Positions 34,725 through 45,266 are shown, counted from the stretch's first letter. The stretch: DNA of 64,000 nucleotides from Paucihalobacter sp036825875 (GCF_036825875.1 NZ_DAISXK010000008.1:31276-95275), one strand, 5' to 3'. The notes: generated by a model from the letters alone, not told the origin. Made by a program: numbers and translations.

Positions 34725-37700
34725 TTACCGCTCTTTTTTGCTGGTGTCAGCTGATTTCATACTTATGAAATCGGGTAAGTTGTCATCTTTTTTTTCGGAA
34801 GTTGATTTGGTGGTATCTGTTAGAGGTAATTTTGTTTTGCCTTTAAATATGATTCGAATCAATTCTTTAAAGGTATCAAATTCTACATTATACGAAATTC
34901 CCAAGCCTTGCGTGTAGCCAATGTCTTCACCAAAGTTTTGAATTTCATTTTGACGGTTGAAAACTTTTGCTCTTAAAGTGCCATCTTGATTCAATAAAAA
35001 GTCTATTTGAACATCACCTGCAATTACCGTTTCGCTTGCCCCTCCAATAGGTACACCAACCTTACCATCTAAATACACCCTATCCGAAATTTTTGTTTGC
35101 AAGGTTACACCAAACCTATCGTCTGTTTGTAAATCTGGGCCATCGGCACCCATTTGGTAATTAAGCCCGAGATTAAAATTTCCATCTTGATTACCAATCA
35201 ATGAACTAATAATCCCGTTGAGTCTTTCGGTAATGGTCCCTGTAATATTAAAATCGTTTACACCTTGTGCAAATCCGCCAGTAGCCAATAAATATAAAGC
35301 TTGCTTATCACGTTCTTCTTTGGATGATAATCTGTATTCTAATTCTGATTTAACCACCGAACTTGCGGATGGAAATGAGAAATCGAACTCTGGATTTGGC
35401 TGTTCTAATTTACCTGACAGATTTATTTCGAGATTAACTGGAATGGTTTGCGTAGTTGGATTATCTAATAGAATAGACGGGTTTGTATCCGTTCGATAGA
35501 TAGCTTTTAAATCGATTCGGGCATCTAAAGGTTCACCATCCCATACAATGGTACCGCCTGGCTCAACATTAAATTCTTTTTGTACAAAAGCACCATATCT
35601 AAAATTGTAAATACCTTCAAATACAGAAAAATCGCCCCACATATTAAATTTTCCAGTGGTATTTATTTCGAATAATAAGTTACCCGAGCCGCGACCTTTT
35701 ATGGTACTGCCCGATTCTTTATCGATAACAATTTCAATTAAAGCGTTTTGATTGACGTCCAAATCAAAATCCAGCTCGAGACCCGAAACCAATACATCTT
35801 CTCTAAATTCACCTAAAATGCGCGCTTGTTTTTCTTCAAGAGTTAAAAATTTTATGTAAGTATTGTCACCAAAGCTTGAAATGTCGTTAAGCGGTATATT
35901 GAAAACAGTTCCTCTAGCAGTACTACCATTTACGGCAATTACTAAGGCATTAGTTGGACCTGCAATTGTAGCGGTGCCAGCAATATATCCAGTACCGTAA
36001 TAGAGTGATTCCTCTGTTTCTTCGGTGTTTAAAACTAGGAGTCTATCGGTATTCAAACGCAGATCTAACTTCCAATCGGTGAAATTAGTATGACTTATAG
36101 TGCCGTTTAAGAATCCATTTGAAAAGAAATCGGTATCGGTTAGGGCAACATTATCAAATATAAACTGTTGGCCTTTTAAAATAACTTTCGAATCAAAATC
36201 AAAACCATAATCAACATTTAAATAGGGAATTTTTAAGCCAGTTCTGTCCATATACAACTCACCGTCGATACTTGGGTTTGCCATTTCGCCGCTTATCACC
36301 GCACTCCCAGAAACCAAACCTCTAATATCACTTATAACCCCTTCGCCAAGCGGGTTTAGTGGATCTATTAAAAACTCATCAAAGTTTACAGCAACATTTA
36401 AACTTTTATTGTCTTTTCCAAAATTAATATTACCCTTTGCTTCAAGGGATTTAAGGTTATCATTCTGCAACAATACATCAACGGTATAGTTGGTTAAAGA
36501 CTCATCGCCCATTATCAGTGCACTAAGTGTTCCCAATTGATGCTTGTTCACCTCAAGATTGGTCACCATTAAGTCTGAACTAGGTAAATAAACACCATCT
36601 AATTGGGTTAATCTTAAATAGCCATTTATATCGCCCTTGGCAGAAAGACTGTCAATATTGGGCGTTATTTTCTCTAAACTAATCTCGTTAAAACTCAAGG
36701 TTAAATCTTTATATGTCGAGTCTCGTATCCTACCATAAAGAGACATTTCTTCGTCTTCATGATTGATAACTATTTGATTGATATTGAAATTTTTAAGGTC
36801 CTTGTCAAAAACTATTTTATTAGTTAAGTCGTTGTTTTTGTTGATGTCCCATTTATAATTTTTGATATTCATATCAGATTTTTTCAGCCCAACTACAAAG
36901 TCGTTGTTATCATCTATGGTATAAAATAGATTAAGGTTGTAATTATCTACATTACCAATACCGCCCTTGAATTCTGTTCGGATAAACAAAGTATCTCTGG
37001 CAGTAACGTTGATCAGATTAAAGTCATAAAAATTATAAATATTGTTACTTAAAGAGTCTATTTTTATATATGTATTGTAGACTGGATTTGAATTATTGAT
37101 GTTAAAGGAAATGTTTTCGGCATTATACTTTTCAGTATATCCAATAAAAGGCGCTTTAAAGATAAGCTTAAAGCGAGAGGCATCGGTTTCGATACGCCCT
37201 TTGATACTGGTATTTTCACTAAACTTAATATCTTTAAAAAATACGTTCACAATTTTATCGTGAATCGTAAAATCAAAATCTAAAAATTGTTCGTTCTTAA
37301 TTTCGAAAGGTTGATAATTGGTATATATATGACCCAATGAATTTTGAACCAGCTTAGGTATATCGAGAAATTTAAAATCGCCAATAATATAACCTTCAAC
37401 AATATCGGGTGAGTTTACAGCTAAGGTCCTTTTATTTTTTTCGAATTGTGAATTTATGACGAAATCCTCAAAATAATACAAATCGTTTTCGTTTGTATAA
37501 GTGGTATTTGTAATGTTTATAGTACCAAAAGCGTCATCAATAGAAGAACCACTGGCTGAAACTGAAATCTTTCCTTTAAATATTCCAATAGAATCTCTTG
37601 TTACAAAATTAAGTTCTTTGAGATTTGCATAAGAAACATCGGCGTTAAAGTTGTAGTTTTTTACTTCTTGTGAGAAATCGGCCAGACCATCAAAATCCAA

Positions 37701-39158
37701 TTTAAAATTTTCATCATTTACCTTCAAAATACCGTTAAATATTCGGTCTCCTAACGATCCTGAAACATAAACATCGTTGTACTGATATTTGTTATAATTG
37801 AGTTCAAAAATAAAACCCTGAACTTTGGTTTTTAAATTATCTAACTTAAAGCCACGGCCATCTACATTTAAATTGAATGAGGTTGTTCCAAAAGTATTAT
37901 CTTCAAGTAACACACCTAGATTAAAGTCGTTAAACACAAGCCTTCCTACATAAGAAGCATAGTCAATATCATCCACTTTAATTAATTTTAAATCAGATGA
38001 AATAAAGCCAATTTCGGTATTTATTTCGGTATTAGTTATTATAGTCGAAGTTGTTATATAGGCAGGACCGCGCATAGAAAAACGTCCAAGCTTGTTAAAA
38101 ACTGTAGGTATAGCCTCGCCAAGCAGATTTGGAAAAATAGCTTTTAAATCATAATAGTTTGATGCTAAATTTCTGAAATTTGCATCCATTGAAAATAAAT
38201 CTCTGTCGGAGCTAAATAGGTTTTTGAAAATTATATCCGCATCAATCCGTGTGTTGGTGGTAGAAGAATATTGTAAATTTTTTACGGTTAAATCATTTAA
38301 AGTACCACTTAATTCAACTGCTAACTTGGCTTGTTGTTCGGTGCCGAATTCATTATAAAATTTATTGAGTTCGTCAAGTCTAATTTCCGAATCTTTAAAA
38401 TTCGCTGTTATTTGCACTTTATCCTCGAAAAATTGCAGGTCTTCACGCTCATAATCAAATCGTAAATTGCCTTTTAACATAGAATTTTCGGTTTTAATAT
38501 TAAGATTCTTAAAATCCATATGATCTAGACCATACTCGAAATTTGTGGTCATGTTTTTAACCGAAACACCGCGTTTACTATTAAAACTTAGTGTATTTAT
38601 TCTGGTAGATACATTGGGACCGTTTATTAAAAAGTTGGTTGCATTGATAAAAACATTATCTAGATTTAAAATATCTGTAGTTTCATCATTTTCATCGACC
38701 AATTTAAAATGACCGTTGTTGATTGAAATATCGCTTGAAGAAAACAAAAAATCACTTGGCTCCTTTCTTGGCTTGTTATCGTCAAACTTAGCCACAAAAA
38801 CATCTAGATTGGTATTCTCTTCACCCTTATAGGTTACGATATTAAACTCAAGTGCTTCTAAATTTATATCACCAAAGTTAAGTTTCCCACTATATAGATT
38901 TTTAAAATTAACTATGGAAGCCTTGATGTCTCTAACGAAAATAAGCGTGTCTTGTTTATAATCTTCAATATAAACATCTTTTAAGCTAACATCGCCATTA
39001 AAGCGCAAAGCCACCTTATCGATATTGATATTAGTTTTATATTGTTCATTAATTTTCTTAGTAGCGTAATTTCCCAGACTTGTTTGAACAAATGGAATGG
39101 CTAAAACCAGCATTAAAATAATGAAGAGAAGCAGCACAATTGCCACGAGCTTATACAA
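34725..39158 (-). CDS. tamB: Translocation and assembly module protein TamB
   Basis: 1477-residue AsmA-like/TamB protein linking inner and outer membranes; it helps assemble outer-membrane proteins and may move lipids. An N-terminal transmembrane helix (KLVAIVLLLFIILMLVLAIPF) is followed by a very long beta-groove region and the conserved C-terminal TamB (DUF490) block (about 1080-1440) with QLRFIEDGKLDAR-like beta repeats, here NFRYGAFVQKEFNVEPGG and EYRLSSKEERDKQALYLLATG. The start is a TTG (39158). The frame stays open upstream for about 16 more codons (IIKRAFKIL immediately before), which would supply the positive residues usual before the membrane helix, so the real start may lie a little upstream at a rare codon. 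Confidence 0.88.
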   Translation of the reverse strand: MYKLVAIVLLLFIILMLVLAIPFVQTSLGNYATKKINEQYKTNINIDKVALRFNGDVSLKDVYIEDYKQDTLIFVRDIKASIVNFKNLYSGKLNFGDINLEALEFNIVTYKGEENTNLDVFVAKFDDNKPRKEPSDFLFSSSDISINNGHFKLVDENDETTDILNLDNVFINATNFLINGPNVSTRINTLSFNSKRGVSVKNMTTNFEYGLDHMDFKNLNIKTENSMLKGNLRFDYEREDLQFFEDKVQITANFKDSEIRLDELNKFYNEFGTEQQAKLAVELSGTLNDLTVKNLQYSSTTNTRIDADIIFKNLFSSDRDLFSMDANFRNLASNYYDLKAIFPNLLGEAIPTVFNKLGRFSMRGPAYITTSTIITNTEINTEIGFISSDLKLIKVDDIDYASYVGRLVFNDFNLGVLLEDNTFGTTSFNLNVDGRGFKLDNLKTKVQGFIFELNYNKYQYNDVYVSGSLGDRIFNGILKVNDENFKLDFDGLADFSQEVKNYNFNADVSYANLKELNFVTRDSIGIFKGKISVSASGSSIDDAFGTINITNTTYTNENDLYYFEDFVINSQFEKNKRTLAVNSPDIVEGYIIGDFKFLDIPKLVQNSLGHIYTNYQPFEIKNEQFLDFDFTIHDKIVNVFFKDIKFSENTSIKGRIETDASRFKLIFKAPFIGYTEKYNAENISFNINNSNPVYNTYIKIDSLSNNIYNFYDFNLINVTARDTLFIRTEFKGGIGNVDNYNLNLFYTIDDNNDFVVGLKKSDMNIKNYKWDINKNNDLTNKIVFDKDLKNFNINQIVINHEDEEMSLYGRIRDSTYKDLTLSFNEISLEKITPNIDSLSAKGDINGYLRLTQLDGVYLPSSDLMVTNLEVNKHQLGTLSALIMGDESLTNYTVDVLLQNDNLKSLEAKGNINFGKDNKSLNVAVNFDEFLIDPLNPLGEGVISDIRGLVSGSAVISGEMANPSIDGELYMDRTGLKIPYLNVDYGFDFDSKVILKGQQFIFDNVALTDTDFFSNGFLNGTISHTNFTDWKLDLRLNTDRLLVLNTEETEESLYYGTGYIAGTATIAGPTNALVIAVNGSTARGTVFNIPLNDISSFGDNTYIKFLTLEEKQARILGEFREDVLVSGLELDFDLDVNQNALIEIVIDKESGSTIKGRGSGNLLFEINTTGKFNMWGDFSVFEGIYNFRYGAFVQKEFNVEPGGTIVWDGEPLDARIDLKAIYRTDTNPSILLDNPTTQTIPVNLEINLSGKLEQPNPEFDFSFPSASSVVKSELEYRLSSKEERDKQALYLLATGGFAQGVNDFNITGTITERLNGIISSLIGNQDGNFNLGLNYQMGADGPDLQTDDRFGVTLQTKISDRVYLDGKVGVPIGGASETVIAGDVQIDFLLNQDGTLRAKVFNRQNEIQNFGEDIGYTQGLGISYNVEFDTFKELIRIIFKGKTKLPLTDTTKSTSEKKDDNLPDFISMKSADTSKKER

Positions 39159-39215
39159 TATTTTAAAAGCGCGTTTTATGATAGGAAATAATGTATTAAA
39201 TGTTACTTAAAATTT

Positions 39216-39223
39216 TAAATTTG
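39216..39223 (+). promoter_or_regulatory. Candidate -7 element of tsaD
   Basis: TAAATTTG fits TAnnTTTG and would give a 5' leader of about 70 bases. No clear -33 box. tamB is divergent on the other strand. Confidence 0.35.
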
Positions 39224-39299
39224 CACATTGGCTATTAAGTAAGCCAATATAGGCAATTGATGCTTCAAAATTAACAATTATTGTGCCTAAAAGCACCTA

Positions 39300-40322
39300 A
39301 TGAATTCACAAAAAATATATATACTGGCTATTGAATCTTCTTGTGATGATACAGCTGCTGCCGTGCTTTGCAATAACGTGGTATTGAGCAATGTTATTGC
39401 AGGTCAAAAAGTACATGCCGAATACGGTGGTGTGGTTCCAGAACTTGCATCTAGAGCGCACCAACAGAATATTGTCCCGGTGGTGCACCAGGCCATTTTA
39501 AAGGCTGGAATCGGTAAAAAAGATTTAAATGCCATTGCTTTTACCCGTGGTCCTGGTTTAATGGGGTCGCTCTTGGTTGGAACCTCTTTTGCCAAATCTT
39601 TATCGCTGGGTTTAAATATTCCACTTATTGAAGTAAACCACATGCAAGCGCACATTTTAGCTCATTACATAAAAGAAGATGGTTTTAATATGCCACCATT
39701 TCCGTTTTTAGCCATGACCATTTCAGGCGGTCATACGCAAATTGTGCGGGTCGATTCATATTTTGATATGACGGTTTTAGGCGAAACCATTGACGATGCC
39801 GTTGGTGAAGCTTTTGATAAAAGTGGTAAAATAATAGGACTTGGTTATCCCGCAGGTCCGCAAATTGATAAACTGGCGCAACAAGGAAATCCTAAGGCCT
39901 TTAAATTTACCAAACCGAAAGTTGATGGACTTAATTTTAGCTTCTCAGGTTTAAAAACAGCTATTCTTTATTTTATTCAAAAGGAAACCAAACAGAATCC
40001 TGATTTTATAGCTCAGCATCTTAACGATATTTGCGCCTCCATTCAATATACCATTATTCAAATTTTGATGGATAAGTTAAAGTTGGCCGTGAAACAAACC
40101 GGTATTACACATATTGCTATTGGTGGTGGTGTTTCGGCAAATTCCGGTATTAGAAAAGCCTTAAAAGATGGCGAACAAAAATACGGTTGGACCACCTACG
40201 TCCCAAAATTTGAATACACTACGGATAATGCCGCGATGATAGGTATTGTGGGTTATCTTAAATTTCAGGAAGGCAATTTCAGCAATCAAAATGTGATGGC
40301 TAGTTCACGATTGAAGATATAA
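39300..40322 (+). CDS. tsaD: tRNA N6-adenosine threonylcarbamoyltransferase
   Basis: Transfers threonylcarbamoyl to A37 of ANN-decoding tRNAs. 340 residues, with ILAIESSCDDTAAAV, the metal-binding NHMQAHILAHY (the conserved HxxxH) and ISGGHTQIVRV plus IGGGVSANSGIRK, the ASKHA motifs of TsaD. Standard length. It is divergent from tamB and followed by the parvulin gene. Confidence 0.97.
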   Translation: MNSQKIYILAIESSCDDTAAAVLCNNVVLSNVIAGQKVHAEYGGVVPELASRAHQQNIVPVVHQAILKAGIGKKDLNAIAFTRGPGLMGSLLVGTSFAKSLSLGLNIPLIEVNHMQAHILAHYIKEDGFNMPPFPFLAMTISGGHTQIVRVDSYFDMTVLGETIDDAVGEAFDKSGKIIGLGYPAGPQIDKLAQQGNPKAFKFTKPKVDGLNFSFSGLKTAILYFIQKETKQNPDFIAQHLNDICASIQYTIIQILMDKLKLAVKQTGITHIAIGGGVSANSGIRKALKDGEQKYGWTTYVPKFEYTTDNAAMIGIVGYLKFQEGNFSNQNVMASSRLKI

Positions 40323-40420
40323 TTCGATTTTTGTTAAAAGCTCTGTTAATAACCAATACGCGTTTTATGAATATTCAAACATTTTTTTTGTTGTTTTGTT
40401 CAAACCCAAAACTTTAAAAT

Positions 40421-41044
40421 ATGAGATTAATATTACCTACCCTTCTACTTTGTACCATCGGCGCTTGGTCGCAAAATTTAATCGAGACAGAAATTGATTC
40501 TATTGCTTCAGTAGAACAAGCGCAAACCTTTACAAAAACCTATAAAACAGCTTCTGTAATTACCTTCAACAAAGAAAAACACAACACAGCCCTCGCCAAC
40601 GAATTGTTTGAAAAAGGATTAGGGAGTAAAAAGGTGTATGAAAACAACGTTGAAAAAATAATCTATAAAATCGTAGACCGTTACGATGTACCCTATTACC
40701 GTGTGAGTTACATTTATTTTGACGGAACAAAGCTTTCTTATCAAGACATTGAAAACAAGCGCCAATCCATTATCAATCAATATAAATCTGGTATTCCTTT
40801 TGCCGATTTGGCTAATCAATATTCAATGGATCAAAATGCGAAACGCGGTGGCGATTTGGGTTGGATTACCCATGGCGAAGTGGTGCAAGAATTTGAAGAT
40901 GCCATTATTAACAATAATGATATCAACAGTATTTACACCATAGATTTACCCGAGCGCAACTGGTATTATGTAATTTTGCAAACTCATGCGCCTAAAATGA
41001 TAGAGGAAATTAAGGTGCTTAAATATTCGCAAGCAACTAGATAA
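40421..41044 (+). CDS. Secreted parvulin-type peptidyl-prolyl isomerase
   Basis: 207 residues with a signal peptide (MRLILPTLLLCTIGAWSQN) and a PpiC-type rotamase domain (about 85-190) with SYIYFDG, FADLANQYSMDQNAKRGGDLGWITHGE. It should act in the periplasm on folding outer-membrane proteins. Its TAA overlaps the ATG of rsmE by one base, so it is translationally coupled. Confidence 0.88.
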   Translation: MRLILPTLLLCTIGAWSQNLIETEIDSIASVEQAQTFTKTYKTASVITFNKEKHNTALANELFEKGLGSKKVYENNVEKIIYKIVDRYDVPYYRVSYIYFDGTKLSYQDIENKRQSIINQYKSGIPFADLANQYSMDQNAKRGGDLGWITHGEVVQEFEDAIINNNDINSIYTIDLPERNWYYVILQTHAPKMIEEIKVLKYSQATR

Positions 41045-41751
41045 TGCAACTGTTTTATAATCCAGATTTAACAAAAGATTCGAAGCTCATATCCTTTTCT
41101 AAAGAGGAAAGTCAACACATCGTTAAAGTATTGCGAAAACGGTCTGGTGATTTGCTTGAAATCACTGATGGTAAAGGCTGGTTATTTTCTGCTGAAATTG
41201 TGAGCGACCATATAAAAAGTTGTACTGCTAAAATTGTAAACGCAACATTTTTTGAACCCGCTAAATTCAAAATCCACTTGGCTGTTGCACCAACCAAAAT
41301 GAACGATCGTTTTGAATGGTTTTTAGAAAAAGCTACTGAAATTGGCATCACCTCAATAACGCCAATTTTGTGCGACAATAGTGAAAGACGCGTAATAAAA
41401 TCTGAACGGTTCGAGAAAATACTTCAGTCGGCGATGAAACAATCGCTTCAGTATTATTTGCCCGAATTAAAACCACTCACCAATTTTGTGGAATTTATTT
41501 CACAACCACCCAAACATCAATGTTTTATAGCACACTGTGAAAACAGTAGTAAACAATCTTTGAAATCACAATTTAAACCCAATCAAGAAGTCACCCTTTT
41601 GATTGGCCCTGAAGGTGATTTTTCTGTTAAAGAAATTGAAATGGCAATTCAAAATAAGTATATTCCAGTAACTTTGGGAAACACAAGATTACGCACAGAA
41701 ACCGCTGCAATTGTAGCCTGTCACACACTAGTATTAATGAGTGAATCATAA
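41044..41751 (+). CDS. rsmE: 16S rRNA (uracil(1498)-N3)-methyltransferase
   Basis: 235 residues of the SPOUT class (RsmE). Motifs are SFSKEESQHIVKVLRKRSGD, KMNDRFEWFLEKATEIGI, and the trefoil-knot LLIGPEGDFSVKEIE with LGNTRLRTETAAI. Methylates U1498 in 16S rRNA. Overlaps the parvulin stop by one base; DUF4159 follows 2 bases after. Confidence 0.96.
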   Translation: MQLFYNPDLTKDSKLISFSKEESQHIVKVLRKRSGDLLEITDGKGWLFSAEIVSDHIKSCTAKIVNATFFEPAKFKIHLAVAPTKMNDRFEWFLEKATEIGITSITPILCDNSERRVIKSERFEKILQSAMKQSLQYYLPELKPLTNFVEFISQPPKHQCFIAHCENSSKQSLKSQFKPNQEVTLLIGPEGDFSVKEIEMAIQNKYIPVTLGNTRLRTETAAIVACHTLVLMSES

Positions 41752-41753
41752 AA

Positions 41754-42419
41754 ATGAAATCAACCTTAACTGTATTTCCTAGGCTTTTAATCATGCTGCT
41801 AATGGTGAGTTTCGCAAGTACTTTAAGTGCCCAAGATTTAGCTGTTTTAAAATATAAAGGTGGTGGCGACTGGTACAGCAATCCTACGGCTGTTCCAAAT
41901 CTTATAAAATTCTGTAATGCCAATATTAATACCACGATGAATTTAAAACCAGAGGTTGTAGAGCCCAATAGTACTGATATTTTTCAGTATCCTTTGCTAC
42001 ACATGACTGGTCACGGCAATGTGTTTTTTAGTGACGACGATATTGAAAATCTCAGAAATTATTTAGTGTCAGGAGGTTTTTTGCATATTGATGATAATTA
42101 TGGTATGGAACCTTATGTTACTAAGGAAATTGAAAAATTATTTCCGAATAACGAACTTATCGAATTGCCAACAAACCATCCGATTTTTAATCAGGCTTTT
42201 AATTTCCCAAATGGCTTGCCGAAAATCCATGAACACGATGGGCTGCCTCCTAAAGCTTTAGGTATTTTTTATGAAGGGAGACTAGTTTTGTTGTTTACTT
42301 TACAATCCGATTTAGGTGATGGTTGGGAAGATCCAGATGTGCATAACGATCCGCAGGATGTTCGTGAAAAGGCGCTTAAAATGGGCGCAAATATTGTAAA
42401 GTATGCTTTTGAAAATTGA
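41754..42419 (+). CDS. DUF4159 secreted protein
   Basis: 221 residues with a signal peptide (LLIMLLMVSFASTLSAQ) and a DUF4159 core: LKYKGGGDWYSNPTAVPNL, LLHMTGHGNVFFSDDDIENLRNYL, and SGGFLHIDDNYGM. A glutamine-amidotransferase-like Rossmann fold is usual for the family. Role unknown. It is in the same operon as rsmE and the downstream methyltransferase gene. Confidence 0.85.
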   Translation: MKSTLTVFPRLLIMLLMVSFASTLSAQDLAVLKYKGGGDWYSNPTAVPNLIKFCNANINTTMNLKPEVVEPNSTDIFQYPLLHMTGHGNVFFSDDDIENLRNYLVSGGFLHIDDNYGMEPYVTKEIEKLFPNNELIELPTNHPIFNQAFNFPNGLPKIHEHDGLPPKALGIFYEGRLVLLFTLQSDLGDGWEDPDVHNDPQDVREKALKMGANIVKYAFEN

Positions 42420-42423
42420 CAGT

Positions 42424-42930
42424 ATGCAATTATCGCATGAGCAAAACAATTTCAAAAAACAGCAATTTCCAATTATTTTATTGTGCGACAATGTAACCAA
42501 CGCACCCAATATTGGTAGCTTGTTTCGTATAGCTGACGCCTTTGGTGTTGAAGAGCTTATCTTTTGTGGCGAACATATTCCTATCGGAAGACGCATGACC
42601 AAAACGTCCCGTTCTACAGAAAATTATATGAAATACCGTGTTGAAAGCGATGCACTTTCTGTAGTTGAGGAATTCAAAAATTTAAATTATATCATTGTAA
42701 GTCTTGAAATTTCAGAGCAAAGCCTTCCACTACACCAATTCAACTTTAAACTTGATAAGCCAATTATTTTGATTGTAGGTCATGAGAATTTTGGGATTTC
42801 AGAATTAATGTTAAAAGCTTCTAACGCTGTGCTTCATATTAACATGTATGGACATAACAGTAGTATGAACGTGGTACAAGCGACGGGAATTGCACTTTAT
42901 GAAATCACTAACCAACTTTCGAGAAAATAG
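42424..42930 (+). CDS. TrmH/SpoU-family RNA methyltransferase
   Basis: 168 residues. SPOUT motifs: LCDNVTNAPNIGSLFRIADAFG (motif 1), ILIVGHENFGIS (motif 2) and LHINMYGHNSSMNVVQATGIAL (motif 3 with the conserved Asn). The enzyme probably 2'-O-methylates tRNA or rRNA; the site is not readable. The ATG at 42424 was chosen since the in-frame ATG at 42403 lies inside the previous gene. Confidence 0.88.
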   Translation: MQLSHEQNNFKKQQFPIILLCDNVTNAPNIGSLFRIADAFGVEELIFCGEHIPIGRRMTKTSRSTENYMKYRVESDALSVVEEFKNLNYIIVSLEISEQSLPLHQFNFKLDKPIILIVGHENFGISELMLKASNAVLHINMYGHNSSMNVVQATGIALYEITNQLSRK

Positions 42931-42991
42931 CGTTACTGTAATTTCATTTTGAAGTCGCTACTAGTTCAAAAAGAATAAATATATTTATGGC

Positions 42992-44080
42992 ATGAATTCA
43001 AACACTATTTCAAAAGGCATTCTAAAAGCAGTTAGTGTTATTGTTGGCATTTTGCTTTTGTGTTATACCTTGTATTTATTGCGATCGGTGATAGCTTATA
43101 TTTTAATTGCAATGGTTATCTCTTTAATGTTAAGACCACTAGTGCTGTTTCTTAGAACACGCTTAAGACTTAACCATACCGTTTCAGCTATTGTGGCTAT
43201 GTTGTCTTTTTTGGTGATTATCATCGGACTTATTAGCTTATTTATTCCCTTAGTACTTGAACAAAGTGAAAATCTTGCACTGCTTGATATTAACGAACTC
43301 CAACAAAACTTCAAGTCACTTTATGAAGAAGCTATCAATTATCTTAGTTTACATCAAATCGATATAAGCCAATCTTTAAATGAATATGGATTTTTGTCAA
43401 AAATTAATGTTGGCATTATTCCAGAGATGCTTAATGGCTTTATAGGTGGCTTAGGTAGTTTTAGTATTGGTTTATTTTCTGTGTTGTTTATTTTATTCTT
43501 TTTTTTAAAAGATAGCAAATTGTTTGAGCAAGGTGTTTTAACCTTTGTGCCTAATTCTAAATCGGCCGGAACTAGTAATTCAATTTTGAAAATTAAAGGA
43601 TTGTTATCACGATATTTTACTGGTTTATTGTTGCAAATCACCATATTATTTGTTGTTTATACCGTAGTTTTACTCATTTTTGGTATTAGTAATGCGGTGG
43701 TGATTGCATTTTTATGTGCATTGCTAAATCTTATTCCATACGTAGGTCCGATTATAAGTGCGGTTTTATTGGTGCTTTTGAGTATGAGTAGTAATTTAGG
43801 TGAGAGTTTTAGGGAAGTGATTCTGCCAAAAACCATTTATGTGATGATTGGTTTTGGCATTGCACAATTAGTTGATAATTTCTTTAGTCAGCCCTTCATT
43901 TTTTCAAAAAGTGTCAAATCACATCCTTTAGAAATTTTCTTAATTATTATAATAGGAGGAATTCTATTTGGCATTTTAGGAATGATTTTAGCTGTGCCTA
44001 CCTATACCGCTTTAAAGGTTATTTTAAAAGAGTTTTTGTCCCAATATAGCGTGATTCAAAAACTTACTAAAAACGTTTAG
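42992..44080 (+). CDS. AI-2E family (PerM-like) membrane transporter
   Basis: 362 residues, about eight membrane segments in the AI-2E/PerM order: two early helix pairs, a polar middle (about 100-150), then LLQITILFVVYTVVLLIFG, LCALLNLIPYVGPIISAVLL and a C-terminal DNFFSQPFIFSKSVKSHPLEIF signature. The substrate is unknown; the family name comes from one autoinducer-2 exporter and does not prove that activity. Confidence 0.9.
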   Translation: MNSNTISKGILKAVSVIVGILLLCYTLYLLRSVIAYILIAMVISLMLRPLVLFLRTRLRLNHTVSAIVAMLSFLVIIIGLISLFIPLVLEQSENLALLDINELQQNFKSLYEEAINYLSLHQIDISQSLNEYGFLSKINVGIIPEMLNGFIGGLGSFSIGLFSVLFILFFFLKDSKLFEQGVLTFVPNSKSAGTSNSILKIKGLLSRYFTGLLLQITILFVVYTVVLLIFGISNAVVIAFLCALLNLIPYVGPIISAVLLVLLSMSSNLGESFREVILPKTIYVMIGFGIAQLVDNFFSQPFIFSKSVKSHPLEIFLIIIIGGILFGILGMILAVPTYTALKVILKEFLSQYSVIQKLTKNV

Positions 44081-44084
44081 GCTA

Positions 44085-45266
44085 TTGAATTCAAGAATTT
44101 TAAGTAAAGAAATACAGGGATTTATAGAAGCCCATCTTCAAAGTAACACATCTGAACTCGCTTTAAAACAGTCTGAATTTTTTGACGTCTCCATCGCCGA
44201 AATCATAGAACAAATTGAATCTAAAAAGCGCTGCGAACACAAACTTCCAAGTTGGTTTCACACCTCAAATATTTACTACCCCAATAAGCTCAACATTGAA
44301 CAAACTTCGTCTGAACTAACGGCAAACTACAAAGCCAATTTAGTAGTTGGAAAAACTATTGTAGACATTACAGGTGGCTTTGGCGTTGACGCATTCGCAT
44401 TCGCCAAACATTTTGATACTGTTATTCACTGTGAATTAAACGAATCCTTGCACGAGATTGCTAGTCATAATTTCGAGGTTTTAAAGATCAAAAACATCAA
44501 AACGCTTTGTGGTGATGGTATGGAATTATTAGCAAGTTTAGACCAGAAATTCGACTGTATTTATATCGATCCATCACGCCGTAACGAACATAAAGGCAAA
44601 GTTTTTATGCTAAGCGATTGCCTGCCAAATGTGCCAGAATATCTTGAAACTTTGTTTAACTACTCAAAAAATATTCTGATAAAAACCGCACCTCTATTAG
44701 ACATAAGTATGGGTCTTTCAGAATTAACTTTTGTAAAGCGTCTTTATATTGTAGCCGTAAATAATGAAGTGAAAGAATTGTTATGGCATTTGGAGTTCAG
44801 TTGGCAAAGGCCATTGAAAATTGAAACCATCAACATAAAATCTTATACTACTGAAACTTTCAGTTTTATTCTTGAAGATGAACAATACATTGATGTAAGC
44901 CTTAGCGAACCACTCACCTATCTGTACGAACCAAACGCAGCTATTATGAAATCTGGTGCATTCAAAACTATTGCAAAAGCGTTTAATGTAAAAAAGCTGC
45001 ATCAACATTCACATTTGTATACTTCTAACGATTTAATTGACTTTCCCGGAAGAGTGTTTCAGGTTTCACAGAGCTTGGGATTCAGCAAAAAGAATTTGAG
45101 ATCCTTAAATATTACTAAGGCCAATATTGCCACTCGAAACTTTCCTATGTCCGTACAAGCATTGCGCACCAATTTCAGATTACTTGATGGCGGTGAGGTT
45201 TATATATTTTTCACCACAATAAATTCAAATCAAAAATGGATAATAGTTTGTGAAAAAGTATCCTAA
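44085..45266 (+). CDS. SAM-dependent methyltransferase with THUMP-like C-terminus
   Basis: 393 residues. SAM site TIVDITGGFGVDAFAFAKHF, IYIDPSRRNEHKG as the DPxx(P/R)-like motif, and a C-terminal THUMP-like domain (about 230-390) with the NFPMSVQALRTNF segment. The likely substrate is an RNA or nucleotide, but this cannot be specified. Start codon TTG at 44085, 4 bases after the previous stop; it may be part of the same operon. Confidence 0.82.
   Translation: MNSRILSKEIQGFIEAHLQSNTSELALKQSEFFDVSIAEIIEQIESKKRCEHKLPSWFHTSNIYYPNKLNIEQTSSELTANYKANLVVGKTIVDITGGFGVDAFAFAKHFDTVIHCELNESLHEIASHNFEVLKIKNIKTLCGDGMELLASLDQKFDCIYIDPSRRNEHKGKVFMLSDCLPNVPEYLETLFNYSKNILIKTAPLLDISMGLSELTFVKRLYIVAVNNEVKELLWHLEFSWQRPLKIETINIKSYTTETFSFILEDEQYIDVSLSEPLTYLYEPNAAIMKSGAFKTIAKAFNVKKLHQHSHLYTSNDLIDFPGRVFQVSQSLGFSKKNLRSLNITKANIATRNFPMSVQALRTNFRLLDGGEVYIFFTTINSNQKWIIVCEKVS

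Noticed and set aside
40421..41044. Cytoplasmic protein
   Set aside because: The signal peptide is clear, so a periplasmic parvulin is preferred.
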